Of a DNA stretch of 64,000 nt, positions 51,656 to 60,772 are shown piece by piece. The notes under the pieces were generated by a model. The model worked only from the letters and a program-made list of their open reading frames with translations. It was not told where the DNA came from and searched no databases. The position numbers were made by a program, and so were the translations under genes. This DNA comes from Clostridia bacterium (GTDB taxonomy: Bacteria; Bacillota; Peptococcia; DRI-13; UBA5745), in NCBI GenBank assembly GCA_018434325.1, contig JAHDPO010000004.1, positions 1-64,000 on the forward strand, written 5' to 3'. Position 1 is the stretch's first letter. Each line of letters starts with the position of its first letter.

Positions 51656-51664
51656 TGGTATAAT
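51656..51664 (+). promoter_or_regulatory. Extended -10 promoter of ECF sigma operon
   Basis: TGGTATAAT, a TGn-extended perfect -10, about 37 bases before the TTG start of the sigma factor gene. No clear -35. Confidence 0.45.
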
Positions 51665-51700
51665 TGGCAAGGAAACTTCTGTCTTGAAGGAGGGATAATT

Positions 51701-52381
51701 TTGGGACATGAAGAGATGAATCACCAGTGGTTGGAAGAGAAAACCCTGATAGCCATGTGCTCAAAAGGCGACATGAGAGCCTTTGAAGAATTAGTGCTGC
51801 GTTATGAAAAAAAGGTCGTAGCCGCTGCTTTTCGCCTCTGCGGCGACCGCCAGCAAGGAGAGGATTTAGCCCAGGAGACTTTTTTAAGGGCTTGGCGGGC
51901 CCTGTCCGGTTATCGGGGACAGGCCTCCTTTGGCACCTGGCTGATGGCCATATTGACAAACCTTTGGCGGGACAAACTGAGAAAAAACCAGCTGCCTCAA
52001 GAATCTTTGGATGAGGCTTTCGAAGGTGATGAAGGGCCGCTGCAAAAGCAGTTTCAGGATACGGCCCCTGGCCCGGAAGCGCTGACGGAAGCCGCGGAGA
52101 CGGATCAGGTGCTGGGCCATCTTTTGCAGGAGCTGAAGCCGGAATATAAAGAAGCTTTAGTCCTAAGGGATGTCCAGGGTTTCAGCTACGAAGAGGTGGC
52201 TGTGATCACCGGCAGCAATCTGGGGACAGTCAAATCCAGGATCAATCGGGCCCGTACATTGATGAAGGAAAAGATATTAGGCTTTCAGGAACAAAACCCT
52301 GGCTTTTTTCGTCTAAACCAGGCAAAGGAAGACAAAAGCAAAGCCGGTAAGGCGAAAGGAGGTGTGTCTCATGAAGGATGA
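51701..52381 (+). CDS. ECF-type RNA polymerase sigma factor
   Basis: 226 residues. Region 2: MRAFEELVLRYEKKVVAAAF, LCGDRQQGEDLAQETFLRAW and the -10 contact stretch GQASFGTWLMAILTNLWRD. Region 4: ELKPEYKEALVLRDVQGFSYEEVAVITGS followed by NLGTVKSRINRARTLMKE. The tail after residue 195 is basic and Lys-rich. TTG start with AGGAGGG upstream. Its end overlaps the start of the DUF4349 protein by 11 bases, the usual pairing of sigma factor and membrane regulator. Confidence 0.93.
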   Translation: MGHEEMNHQWLEEKTLIAMCSKGDMRAFEELVLRYEKKVVAAAFRLCGDRQQGEDLAQETFLRAWRALSGYRGQASFGTWLMAILTNLWRDKLRKNQLPQESLDEAFEGDEGPLQKQFQDTAPGPEALTEAAETDQVLGHLLQELKPEYKEALVLRDVQGFSYEEVAVITGSNLGTVKSRINRARTLMKEKILGFQEQNPGFFRLNQAKEDKSKAGKAKGGVSHEG

Positions 52382-53858
52382 GCAGAGGACAGCAAGGATT
52401 ATGGATTGGCTGGAAGATCGGTTAAGCCCTGAGGAAATCCAGGCCTTCGAGAAAGAAAGAGCAGCTGATGCCGATTTTGCCGAAGAATGCAGAATCATGA
52501 CGGAGCTGATTGCCGGTCTTCATGATTTAGACCGCGATATAGAGCCTTCCGGGGATTTTCACCAAAGTCTGATGGCAAAGCTTTATCAGGAAAAAGAGAG
52601 CCAGGCCAGCTATACGTCGGAAGCCGTCCTGATGGATACCGCCGATTCCGCTAAGCTGGAGAGCAGCGGGCTCAATAAGGGTGCGGGCCATGATTGGCAA
52701 AAGAAACTCTCTGCCGGCAAGGGCAAAGAAAAGGAAAAGCGGCCATCGTTTAAGGATTTTATTTCTTTCTTACGGCACCGGCCTTTAGTGCCTGTGGTAG
52801 CCGCCTGTTCTTTGGTTCTGGTTTTGGTTTACGGCGGCGGCGGTTCCCTGTCTTTTGGCTCCAAGGGTCAGGGAAGCCCTGACGAAATGTATTACAGCAG
52901 CAGCAATTACGACAATGGTGCTTCTGCCGGATCGGCGCCTGCCACACCCATGGCTGAGTCTTTCAATTCCGGCGGCGGTATGGTCATAGAGAGCCAGAAA
53001 ATCAGAGGCGGGGGTACCGCAGCCTCTCCTGCTATGCCGCCGGCTGCGGATCAGAATTCCAGAATCAATGATACATTCGACAACGTTGCCGCCGAAGAGC
53101 CGCGTTTTATGGCCGAAGGCTCCGGTCAGGCCGATACCTTGTCCGCCGAACCCATTGAGCAAAAAATCATCCGTACAGGCAATATCAATCTGGAGGTTGA
53201 CCGTCACGATGAAGCCATAGTCACGATCAAAAGCGCAGCCCTTTCTCTGGGCGGCTATGTCACCGGCGAATCCAGTTATTTGATTGACGGCAGGGAACGC
53301 AAAGCCGGCAATATTCAGGTTAAGGTTCCTTATGACCGCTATGATCAGCTGGTTGAGCAGGTGGAGGCTTTAGGAAAAGTAACCAACAGCGGTTCAAACG
53401 CAGTGGATGTGACCAGCCAGTATGTGGACTTAAAAGCCAGGATTCAGGTTTATGAGACAAAACAGGAGAGGCTGCTGGCTCTGCTTAACCAAAGCGGCGA
53501 CTTGGCCGCCATACTATCCATTGAAAATGAGCTGGCCAATACCAACGCCGAGCTGGAATCATTGAAAGGCCAGATGCGTTATCTGCTGGATCGCACCGAC
53601 TATTCAACTCTGGATATTTCCCTGATGGAAAAAATGCCTGAGGCTGTGGAGATCAAAACCACCGGCTTTGCCGGCTTTATCCAGAAATTAAAGGAATCCT
53701 TCTTCTTAGGCGTCAACGGCTTGATTGCGGAAGTGGGCAGCTTTATTCTCTGGCTGGCCGAAAATTTGATCGGAATAATAATCGTATTAGTCCTGCTTTG
53801 GTTCTTCTGGATTAAGGTTTTGCGGCGCCGCTGGAGAGGCCGGCGTTCATCGGACTAA
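52371..53858 (+). CDS. DUF4349 membrane protein, probable anti-sigma factor
   Basis: 495 residues. N-terminal cytoplasmic zinc-finger-like or anti-sigma helix region (RIMDWLEDRLSPEEIQAFEKE), a membrane helix near 143-160 (PLVPVVAACSLVLVLVYGG), a Ser/Gly-rich outside linker, the DUF4349 domain (about 265-425: IIRTGNINLEVDRHDEAIVT, coiled coil with LENELAN-type heptads) and a C-terminal membrane helix (about 462-482). ATG 52371 is eight bases from AAAGGAGGTG. Likely keeps the ECF sigma factor inactive until an envelope signal arrives. Confidence 0.85.
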   Translation: MKDEQRTARIMDWLEDRLSPEEIQAFEKERAADADFAEECRIMTELIAGLHDLDRDIEPSGDFHQSLMAKLYQEKESQASYTSEAVLMDTADSAKLESSGLNKGAGHDWQKKLSAGKGKEKEKRPSFKDFISFLRHRPLVPVVAACSLVLVLVYGGGGSLSFGSKGQGSPDEMYYSSSNYDNGASAGSAPATPMAESFNSGGGMVIESQKIRGGGTAASPAMPPAADQNSRINDTFDNVAAEEPRFMAEGSGQADTLSAEPIEQKIIRTGNINLEVDRHDEAIVTIKSAALSLGGYVTGESSYLIDGRERKAGNIQVKVPYDRYDQLVEQVEALGKVTNSGSNAVDVTSQYVDLKARIQVYETKQERLLALLNQSGDLAAILSIENELANTNAELESLKGQMRYLLDRTDYSTLDISLMEKMPEAVEIKTTGFAGFIQKLKESFFLGVNGLIAEVGSFILWLAENLIGIIIVLVLLWFFWIKVLRRRWRGRRSSD

Positions 53859-53884
53859 AATCCGCATCAGAGAATAGGAAAAAG

Positions 53885-53931
53885 GCTGCTGCAAATGGTT
53901 TGAGGAAAAAACCGCTTGCGGCAGTTTTTTT
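53885..53931 (+). terminator. Terminator after sigma/anti-sigma operon
   Basis: Imperfect stem CTGCTGCAA..GGTTT with AAACC..TTGCGGCAG and T7. Confidence 0.8.
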
Positions 53932-54058
53932 ACGGGCTTGAGCCTGTTTCCCACCCATGGCGTGGGAGACGCCTACCCTTAATGATTTGACAAATTATCA
54001 TAAAACGATACAATAGTTTTGCTGCTTTACTAAACAAACAAGGAGAAATTAAAACATA

Positions 54059-55462
54059 ATGGCCGAACTAATAGAATTAAGGTCGGATAAAAGACGCAAC
54101 GAGTTTGCCGACGTTCCGATAAATAAACTGCTTTTTCGCTTTGCCGTACCGGGTATTATTTCTTTGCTGGTCAATTCTTTATATAATATTGTGGATCAGA
54201 TTTTTATCGGCTGGGGTGTGGGATACTACGGCAATGCCGCCACCAACGTCTCTTTTCCCCTGGTCACCCTGTGCCTGGCCCTGGGTCTGTGGATCGGCAA
54301 CGGTACTGCCGCCGTATTCAGTCTGAAGCTGGGGGCGGGGTATAAGGAGGAAGCCGCCGTAACGGTAGGCAACAATACCGTACTGTCCTTGATTACCGGG
54401 ATTGGCGTGTTGGTTATCGGCACTCTGTTTTTAGAACCCTTACTGCGGCTGTTTGGGGCTACCGATCAGGTACTGCCTTATGCTAAAACTTATGCCGGTA
54501 TTTGTCTGTTGGGCATGCCTTTTGTCGTGGCCTCCCTGAGCATCGAAAATGTCATCCGGGCTGACGGCAGCCCCCGTTTTGCGATGATGGCCACTTTATC
54601 CGGCGCCGTGATCAATACAATTTTAGATCCGATTTTTATTTTCGTTTTTGACTGGGGCGTGGCGGGAGCAGCTTATGCCACCGTTATCGGTCAAGGGGTA
54701 GCCTGCCTGTTGTTTTTGTCCTACTTGCCCAAATTCAAATTGATCAAATACAGTATAAAACATTGGCGGCTGCGCGGAAGTGTTTGCCGGAATATTTTCA
54801 GTATGGGGGCGGCCAGCTTTCTGACCCAAAGCGCTTTTCTGGTTTTGCAGATTGTGATGAACAATACTTTGGGTCACTACGGCGCTCTATCGCCTTACGG
54901 TGAGGTCATACCGCTGGCCTGCATGGGCATTGTAATGAAGGTCAACCAGATCATGATTGCCTTTGTAATCGGTATTTCTATTGGTGTGCAGCCGATTATC
55001 GGCTATAACTATGGAGCGGGGGCCTATGGCCGGGTCAGAGAGGCTTACCGGTTGGCGGTAATTGCCTCCAGCGTGATCAGCGGCGTCGGCTTTTTGTTGT
55101 TTCAGCTTTTTCCCGTGGCTATTATCAATGTTTTTGGCCAGGAAAACCAGTATTACGTCAGCTTTGCCGTAAAATGCTTCCGTATATATTTGATGCTGGT
55201 TTTTACGGCGGGTTTCCAAATCATTTCCGCAAACTTCTTTCAGTCCCTGGGCAAGCCCTTAAAGGCTGCCGCCCTTACCTTATCCAGGCAAGTGCTTTTT
55301 TTGATCCCTCTTATTTATCTGTTTTCCTGGTTATTTGGTCTGGAAGGCATACTTTATGCCGGGCCCGCCGCAGATTTGCTGGCGGCGGCGGTGACCGCCA
55401 CCTTTATTTTTAAAGAGTTACACAGGATGAAATCGGATGAAGGACATTTAAAAACAATATAG
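54059..55462 (+). CDS. MATE-family efflux transporter
   Basis: 467 residues with twelve membrane helices. MATE landmarks: LLFRFAVPGIISLLVNSLYNIVD and QIFIGWGVG in the first lobe, NPLLRLFGAT-like EPLLRLFGATDQVLPYA, NVIRADGSPRFAM, and GVQPIIGYNYGAGAYGRV in the second lobe. Closest in pattern to the MepA/DinF branch. ATG with AAGGAG 13 bases upstream. Exports drugs or metabolites with Na+ or H+. Placed 54 bases before polA, but probably not functionally linked. Confidence 0.9.
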   Translation: MAELIELRSDKRRNEFADVPINKLLFRFAVPGIISLLVNSLYNIVDQIFIGWGVGYYGNAATNVSFPLVTLCLALGLWIGNGTAAVFSLKLGAGYKEEAAVTVGNNTVLSLITGIGVLVIGTLFLEPLLRLFGATDQVLPYAKTYAGICLLGMPFVVASLSIENVIRADGSPRFAMMATLSGAVINTILDPIFIFVFDWGVAGAAYATVIGQGVACLLFLSYLPKFKLIKYSIKHWRLRGSVCRNIFSMGAASFLTQSAFLVLQIVMNNTLGHYGALSPYGEVIPLACMGIVMKVNQIMIAFVIGISIGVQPIIGYNYGAGAYGRVREAYRLAVIASSVISGVGFLLFQLFPVAIINVFGQENQYYVSFAVKCFRIYLMLVFTAGFQIISANFFQSLGKPLKAAALTLSRQVLFLIPLIYLFSWLFGLEGILYAGPAADLLAAAVTATFIFKELHRMKSDEGHLKTI

Positions 55463-55516
55463 AAAATATAACGGCGATAGATTTTTTCGTCTCTGCACGC
55501 AGAAGGGAAAGCGAAT

Positions 55517-58357
55517 ATGGTTAAATTAATGTTGATCGACGGCAATAGCTTGGCAAACCGGGCTTTTTATGCCGTTCCTCCCTTGACGAACCGGGAAGGT
55601 TTCACCACGAATGCAATTTACGGATTTTTGAATATGCTGAGCCGGGTCAGGAAGGAAGAAAAACCGGATTATCTGGCGGTGGCTTTTGATGCGGGCAAAA
55701 TCGTTTTTCGCCATGAAATGTACGAGAATTATAAGGGCAGCCGCAAAGCCACGCCGGAGGAGCTGAAAGCCCAATTTCCGGTACTGAGGGATGTGCTGAC
55801 GGCTGTAGGCGTGCCTTGGCTGGAGCTGGAAGGCTATGAAGCCGATGATCTGATCGGCACCCTGGCGGCCATGGGCAGCGCCCAGGGGATGAACGTCAGC
55901 ATTATCACCGGCGACAGGGATTGTTTTCAGCTCATCGATGAGCACGTCAATGTTTTGTTTACCCGTAAGGGCATTTCTGAGTTGGAGCTTTTTGACGCCG
56001 CTCATTTGCATGAAGTTTACGGTTTAGAGCCCTGGCAGATCGTAGAGCTTAAAGGGTTAATGGGCGATAGCTCCGATGATATTCCCGGCATTCCCGGCGT
56101 GGGTGAAAAAACGGCGTTGAAGCTTTTAAACGAGCACGAGAGCGTCGAGGGTGTGCTGGCTGCCGCCGGGGATTACGCCGGCAAAAAACTGGGTGAGAAG
56201 TTAGTTGAACATGGAGACTTAGCTCGATTAAGCAGGGAACTGGCCAAAATCGACAGCCAGGTTCCTTTAGATATATCCCTGGAGGCTCTTTTGCCTAAAG
56301 AAGGGGATCGGGAAGAAAAAATCCGCCTGTTCCGGCAGCTGGAATTTAAGGGCATGCTAGCGGAGGCGCTGAAAGAAGCTGAAACGGCAGGTCAAGCCGG
56401 TCCCAAGGCTGCAAGTTCAGAGGGGCTCCGGCCCGATAGCGATGGCAAGGGCCAGTTAGGCATGTTTGAGGAGTCTCTTACGGCAGATAGCGGCGCTCAA
56501 AGCATCGCAGCCCAAGAGCGGCCGGCTCCCCGACAGCTGACATCCGCCGCAGAACTCCGTGATTACCTGGCTCCGCTGCAAGCCGGCGGCCGACTGTATA
56601 TCCTGCCGGTTGCCAAAGGCCAGAGCTGGCGTGCCTTTACCTGGCAAGGCTTAGGTTTAATGAGGGAAGGGCAGGAAGCCGTTTGGCTGGAGGAGGAAAG
56701 GGCCGGCGATGCAGGCGAGGTTGCAGCTGCCGACGCAGGCGCTGATGCAGCTGCCGAAGCAGCCGCTACTGCCGCTGCTTTCGGACCGGCGGCGGCTTTG
56801 CCGGTCCTGGAAGCCTGCCTGCAATCTGAGCAGGTCACCAAAATCTTTATTGACGCCAAACAGGCCTATTTATATTTGCGGGCTGCCGGCAGCCTGCTGC
56901 GGGGCCCTTACGAAGATCTGCATTTGATGAGCTATCTGCTGAATCCTGCCAATCCCTGGCAAATGCTGGCGGGGCTGGAGGAGTTGGAGCCGGCGCAGCT
57001 GATCCGCAGCGGCAAGGAAGCCGCCAAGGCGGGCCGCAGCCTTTGGACATTGACCAAGGCGGCAGATTATCTGGCGGCTATGGCGGAGCTGGCTGCGGAG
57101 CTGAAAGCAAAGCTTGAGGCCGGCGGCCTTTGGCAGCTTTATAAAGACGTCGAAGAGCCCTTGGCCTTGATTTTGGGCTCTATGGAATGGCAGGGCATTT
57201 GCCTGGACTCCGAGGTTTTACGGCAGCAGGGTTATGGCTTAAAGGAAAAAATCGCCGCCACAGAAGAAGAAATTCACCAAATGGCAGGGGTGCGGTTTAA
57301 TATCAATTCTCCCAAGCAGCTGGGCGAAGTACTTTTTGAAAAAATGGGTTTGTCACGGGGCAAAAAGACGAAAACCGGTTATTCCACCGACGCCGAGACT
57401 TTGGAATATCTGGCGGCGGAGCATGAGATTGCCCGCAAGATTTTGGAATACCGCCAGTACGCCAAGCTGCAAAGCACTTATATCGAAGGGCTGATGGCCA
57501 TTGCCGATCCGCTGACCGGAAAAATCCACACCTCATTAAATCAAACGATTACGGTGACGGGACGCCTTTCCAGCACCGAACCGAATTTACAGAATATCCC
57601 CATCCGCATGGAAGAAGGCCGCCAAATCCGCCGGGCTTTCGTGCCCTCGCCGGGCTGTTGCCTGCTTTCCGGCGATTATTCCCAGATCGAGCTGCGGATA
57701 CTGGCGCATCTTTGCGGTGATGAGGCTTTGCAGCAGGCTTTTCGCCAAGGCCAGGACATCCATCGCAGCACGGCTGCCGAGGTTTTTGGCGTCGCGCCGG
57801 AAGCGGTGACGCCGGCTCTGCGCCGGGCGGCCAAAGCCGTCAACTTCGGCCTGATTTACGGAATCAGCGATTTTGGGCTGGCTCAGGACCTGGGTATTGC
57901 CAGGGGTGAGGCCAAAGCATATATGGAGCGCTATTTCAGCCGCTATCCCGGCGTTAAGCGCTATTTCGATCATTTGCTTCTGGAGGCGGCAGAAAAAGGC
58001 TACGTCGAGACCATGTTCCATCGCCGCCGCTACCTGCCGGAATTAAAAAGCGCCAATTTCCACACCCGCAGCTTCGGCCAGCGGGCAGCGATGAACGCCC
58101 CCCTTCAGGGCACGGCGGCGGATATCATGAAGCTGGCCATGATCGGCGTGCAGCGGCTGCTGGAGCAAGAAGGATTGGGAGAGGTCATGGTGCTGCAGGT
58201 TCACGACGAATTGCTCTTTGATATCCCCAGGGAAAAAGCGTTGGCCTTAAAAGACAAAATCAAGCATATTATGGAAGAAGTAGTCTCCTTAGAGGTGCCT
58301 TTGCAGGTCGATATGAAAATAGGTGAAGACTGGTATGCCATGGAGGCTCTTTCATGA
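55517..58357 (+). CDS. polA: DNA polymerase I
   Basis: 946 residues. Residues 1-290 form the 5'-3' exonuclease (MLIDGNSLANRAFYA, AFDAGK, YEADDLIGTLA, GDSSDDIPGIPGVGEKTA). The middle (about 330-530) is where the proofreading domain should be, but no acidic exonuclease motif is visible (LYILPVAKGQ in place of the DxE strand), so proofreading is probably lost, as in many Bacillota. An Ala-rich insertion of about 30 residues (near 400-430) is unusual. Polymerase: DYSQIELRILAHL (motif A), RRAAKAVNFGLIYG (B), QVHDELLFD (C). Overlaps coaE by four bases; mutM, often between them, is absent. Confidence 0.96.
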   Translation: MVKLMLIDGNSLANRAFYAVPPLTNREGFTTNAIYGFLNMLSRVRKEEKPDYLAVAFDAGKIVFRHEMYENYKGSRKATPEELKAQFPVLRDVLTAVGVPWLELEGYEADDLIGTLAAMGSAQGMNVSIITGDRDCFQLIDEHVNVLFTRKGISELELFDAAHLHEVYGLEPWQIVELKGLMGDSSDDIPGIPGVGEKTALKLLNEHESVEGVLAAAGDYAGKKLGEKLVEHGDLARLSRELAKIDSQVPLDISLEALLPKEGDREEKIRLFRQLEFKGMLAEALKEAETAGQAGPKAASSEGLRPDSDGKGQLGMFEESLTADSGAQSIAAQERPAPRQLTSAAELRDYLAPLQAGGRLYILPVAKGQSWRAFTWQGLGLMREGQEAVWLEEERAGDAGEVAAADAGADAAAEAAATAAAFGPAAALPVLEACLQSEQVTKIFIDAKQAYLYLRAAGSLLRGPYEDLHLMSYLLNPANPWQMLAGLEELEPAQLIRSGKEAAKAGRSLWTLTKAADYLAAMAELAAELKAKLEAGGLWQLYKDVEEPLALILGSMEWQGICLDSEVLRQQGYGLKEKIAATEEEIHQMAGVRFNINSPKQLGEVLFEKMGLSRGKKTKTGYSTDAETLEYLAAEHEIARKILEYRQYAKLQSTYIEGLMAIADPLTGKIHTSLNQTITVTGRLSSTEPNLQNIPIRMEEGRQIRRAFVPSPGCCLLSGDYSQIELRILAHLCGDEALQQAFRQGQDIHRSTAAEVFGVAPEAVTPALRRAAKAVNFGLIYGISDFGLAQDLGIARGEAKAYMERYFSRYPGVKRYFDHLLLEAAEKGYVETMFHRRRYLPELKSANFHTRSFGQRAAMNAPLQGTAADIMKLAMIGVQRLLEQEGLGEVMVLQVHDELLFDIPREKALALKDKIKHIMEEVVSLEVPLQVDMKIGEDWYAMEALS

Positions 58358-58950
58358 AAGTAATCGGCCTTACCGGCGGTATTGCCACGGGCAAAACCAC
58401 AATCACCGATTACCTTCTGAGCCTGGGCGCCACCGTCATTGACGCCGACAGTATTTCCCGGCGGCTGACGGAGCCGGGCAACGGGGTTCTTTTGGAGATA
58501 GCGGCGGCCTTCGGCCAAGAATACCTGGATGAGAATGGCTCCCTAAAGCGCAAAGAATTGGGGCGGCTGATTTTTAGTGATGAAGCCAGCCGTTTAAAAC
58601 TCAACCAAATCCTCCATCCTAAAATTGCCGAGGGCATCAGGGAAGAGCTGGCCCGTTATCACGGGATGGGTCTTGGCGCCGTAATCCTTTCCGCCCCCCT
58701 TTTATTTGAGGCCGGGTTGGATGCGCTAACCGATGAGGTTTGGCTGGTGGCTTTGACGCCGGAAGAACAGATCAGGCGTTTAATGGCCAGGGACGGTGTC
58801 AGCGAGGAAGAGGCCCAAAAACGTTTAAATGCCCAAAGCAGTTTACAGGATAAGCTGGCTAAAACCGGCCGGATCATTGATAATAACGGCAGTACCGAAA
58901 GGGCCAGAGAAACAGCGAGAAGGTTTTGGGAGGAGATTAGTGGCCAATAA
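58354..58950 (+). CDS. coaE: Dephospho-CoA kinase
   Basis: 198 residues; last step of coenzyme A synthesis. P-loop GLTGGIATGKTT at residues 5-16, DADSISRRL (the conserved DAD-h-R pattern), ILHPKI, PLLFEAGLD and RLMARDGVSEEEAQKRLNAQ. Start ATG overlaps the polA stop in ATGA. Standard length, all key residues present. Confidence 0.95.
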   Translation: MKVIGLTGGIATGKTTITDYLLSLGATVIDADSISRRLTEPGNGVLLEIAAAFGQEYLDENGSLKRKELGRLIFSDEASRLKLNQILHPKIAEGIREELARYHGMGLGAVILSAPLLFEAGLDALTDEVWLVALTPEEQIRRLMARDGVSEEEAQKRLNAQSSLQDKLAKTGRIIDNNGSTERARETARRFWEEISGQ

Positions 58951-59515
58951 ACGGAGATATCGGGGACGCTGGGGGAAGACCCTGCTTCTTTTGATCATGG
59001 TTTTGCTTATTGCCATAGTAGCGGCCAACAAAGACACCCTGCTGCGAACCTTATATCCGGTCCCCTATTATGATGAAATTGCCCTTTTATGCCAGGAGTT
59101 CGGGGAAGATTTGCCTCTGGTGCTGGCTCTGATTCAAACGGAAAGCCGTTTTCGTCAGGACGCCCTTTCTTCTCCGGGAGCTGTAGGCTTGATGCAGGTA
59201 ATGCCCGATACTGCCCAATGGATGGCGGATCAGCTGGGCCTGGAGGATTATTCGGCCGAGAAGCTTTACGAGCGGGAATGGAATTTGAAGCTTGGCATAG
59301 CTTATCTCCACTACCTGCGGCAGCAATTTCCCGGCAGTCTGGTTCAAGCTTTGGCGGCTTATAATGCAGGGCCCACGAAAGTCCGTTCCTGGCTGGCGGC
59401 GGATCAATGGGACGGCAGTCGGGATAATTTAGAGGAAATCCCCTATAAAGAGACGAGAAATTACGTGGAAAAGGTGATGAATCGTTATGAAACTTACCGG
59501 CAGATTTATCCTTGA
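58940..59515 (+). CDS. Membrane-anchored lytic transglycosylase (SLT domain)
   Basis: 191 residues. A basic start and one membrane helix (about 13-29) anchor an SLT domain: VLALIQTESRFRQDALSSPG with catalytic Glu, GAVGLMQVMPDTAQWMA, NLKLGIAYLHYL and ALAAYNAGPTKVRSWL. Cleaves peptidoglycan glycan strands. GTG 58940 has GGGAGGAG six bases upstream and overlaps the coaE stop by 11 bases. A polA-coaE-transglycosylase order is common in Clostridia and Negativicutes. Confidence 0.93.
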   Translation: MANKRRYRGRWGKTLLLLIMVLLIAIVAANKDTLLRTLYPVPYYDEIALLCQEFGEDLPLVLALIQTESRFRQDALSSPGAVGLMQVMPDTAQWMADQLGLEDYSAEKLYEREWNLKLGIAYLHYLRQQFPGSLVQALAAYNAGPTKVRSWLAADQWDGSRDNLEEIPYKETRNYVEKVMNRYETYRQIYP

Positions 59516-59537
59516 TCAGCTGCCGGCCAAGCCCTTA

Positions 59538-59598
59538 TCCCAAGGATTTCGTGCCCAAAGGACTTATAGAAATCCTTTGGAATTTCTGCTTTTTTTAT
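59538..59598 (+). terminator. Terminator after transglycosylase gene
   Basis: Stem CAAGGATTTC/GAAATCCTTTG with a long loop, then after a short spacer TTTTTTT. Confidence 0.6.
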
Positions 59599-59692
59599 GG
59601 ACAAGATATGGTGATTGACGTATGATAAAGCTTAATAGAAAAAACTGATAAATTTACATATAGATGAATCAGTCAATGAAGGGGGACTACCC

Positions 59693-60751
59693 ATGGCCAA
59701 AGCAAACGTGAAACCCATTGTAACACTAGCCCAGGTGGAGGAACTGACCATTGATCAAAACCGTATCTTGCATTCTGCCACCCATGAAGAAATATTGAAT
59801 GGAGCTACAACGGATATTTATTTTGTCAAAACCCATGAAATTTTGACGAAAAAAGGTTATGCCGACAAAGTGGTGACGGCGGAGGTCTTTGCCCGGGGTG
59901 AAGGCGTATTGGCCGGTATGGAAGAAACCATTGCCCTCCTTACGGCGGGTATAGCCACCTCAGGATTGGAGCTTTGGGCTTTGCCGGAGGGCAGCCGCTT
60001 TAAGGATCGGGAGGTTTTATTGCGGATCAAGGGCCGCTATACGGATTTCGGCCTTTATGAAACGGCTTTGCTGGGCTGCCTGGCCAGTGCCTGCGGCTGG
60101 GCCACGGCCGCCGCGCAGATAAAGGCTGCGGCCGGCGATTCCCCCGTAACCTGCTTTGGCGCCCGTCACGTTCACCCGGCGGTAGCCCCCGTTATGGAAA
60201 GAGCGGCCATCATTGGCGGCGTGGATGGAGCCAGCTGTATACTCGGTGCGAAGCTGGCCGGCAAGGAACCGGTAGGAACTGTTCCCCATGCCGTATTCCT
60301 GATCATCGGCGATACGGTACAAGTGGCCAAGGCTTATCATGAACTGATGCCTGCCGGTGAAAAACGGACGGTGCTGGTGGATACCTTCAAAGATGAATGC
60401 GAGGAAGCCCTGCGGGTGGCGGAGGCCTTGGGCCCCGATCTGAACTTCATTCGTTTGGACACGCCAGGCGAGCGGGGCGGCGTAACGCCGGGATTGGTAA
60501 AGGAGATAAAATTCCGTCTTGATAAAGCCGGTTTTGGCCATGTCAAGGTAATTGTCAGCGGCGGTTTGACGCTGGAAAGGATTCCGTTGCTTAAAGAGGC
60601 CGGGGCAGATTCTTTTGGGGTGGGCAGCTTCATTTCCGCCGCCAAGCCCATCGATATGACGATGGATATTAAAGAGATTGAGGGAGTACCTATCGCCAAA
60701 CGGGGCCGGCTGCCGGGTATCACTCCCAGTCCCCGCCTGGTTAAGAGATGA
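59693..60751 (+). CDS. Nicotinate phosphoribosyltransferase
   Basis: 352 residues; makes nicotinate mononucleotide for NAD salvage. The layout is that of the short NAPRTase branch related to QPRTase: DIYFVKTHEIL, CFGARHVHPAVAPVMERAAI, VGTVPHAVFLIIGD, VDTFKDECEEALRVA, IRLDTPGERGG and IVSGGLTLERI...DSFGVGSFIS phosphate-binding loops. GAAGGGGG precedes the ATG. Followed by a sigma-54 activator after 21 bases, possibly in one transcript. Confidence 0.9.
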   Translation: MAKANVKPIVTLAQVEELTIDQNRILHSATHEEILNGATTDIYFVKTHEILTKKGYADKVVTAEVFARGEGVLAGMEETIALLTAGIATSGLELWALPEGSRFKDREVLLRIKGRYTDFGLYETALLGCLASACGWATAAAQIKAAAGDSPVTCFGARHVHPAVAPVMERAAIIGGVDGASCILGAKLAGKEPVGTVPHAVFLIIGDTVQVAKAYHELMPAGEKRTVLVDTFKDECEEALRVAEALGPDLNFIRLDTPGERGGVTPGLVKEIKFRLDKAGFGHVKVIVSGGLTLERIPLLKEAGADSFGVGSFISAAKPIDMTMDIKEIEGVPIAKRGRLPGITPSPRLVKR

Positions 60752-60772
60752 GGGCGTTGAGGATAGGGGAAA

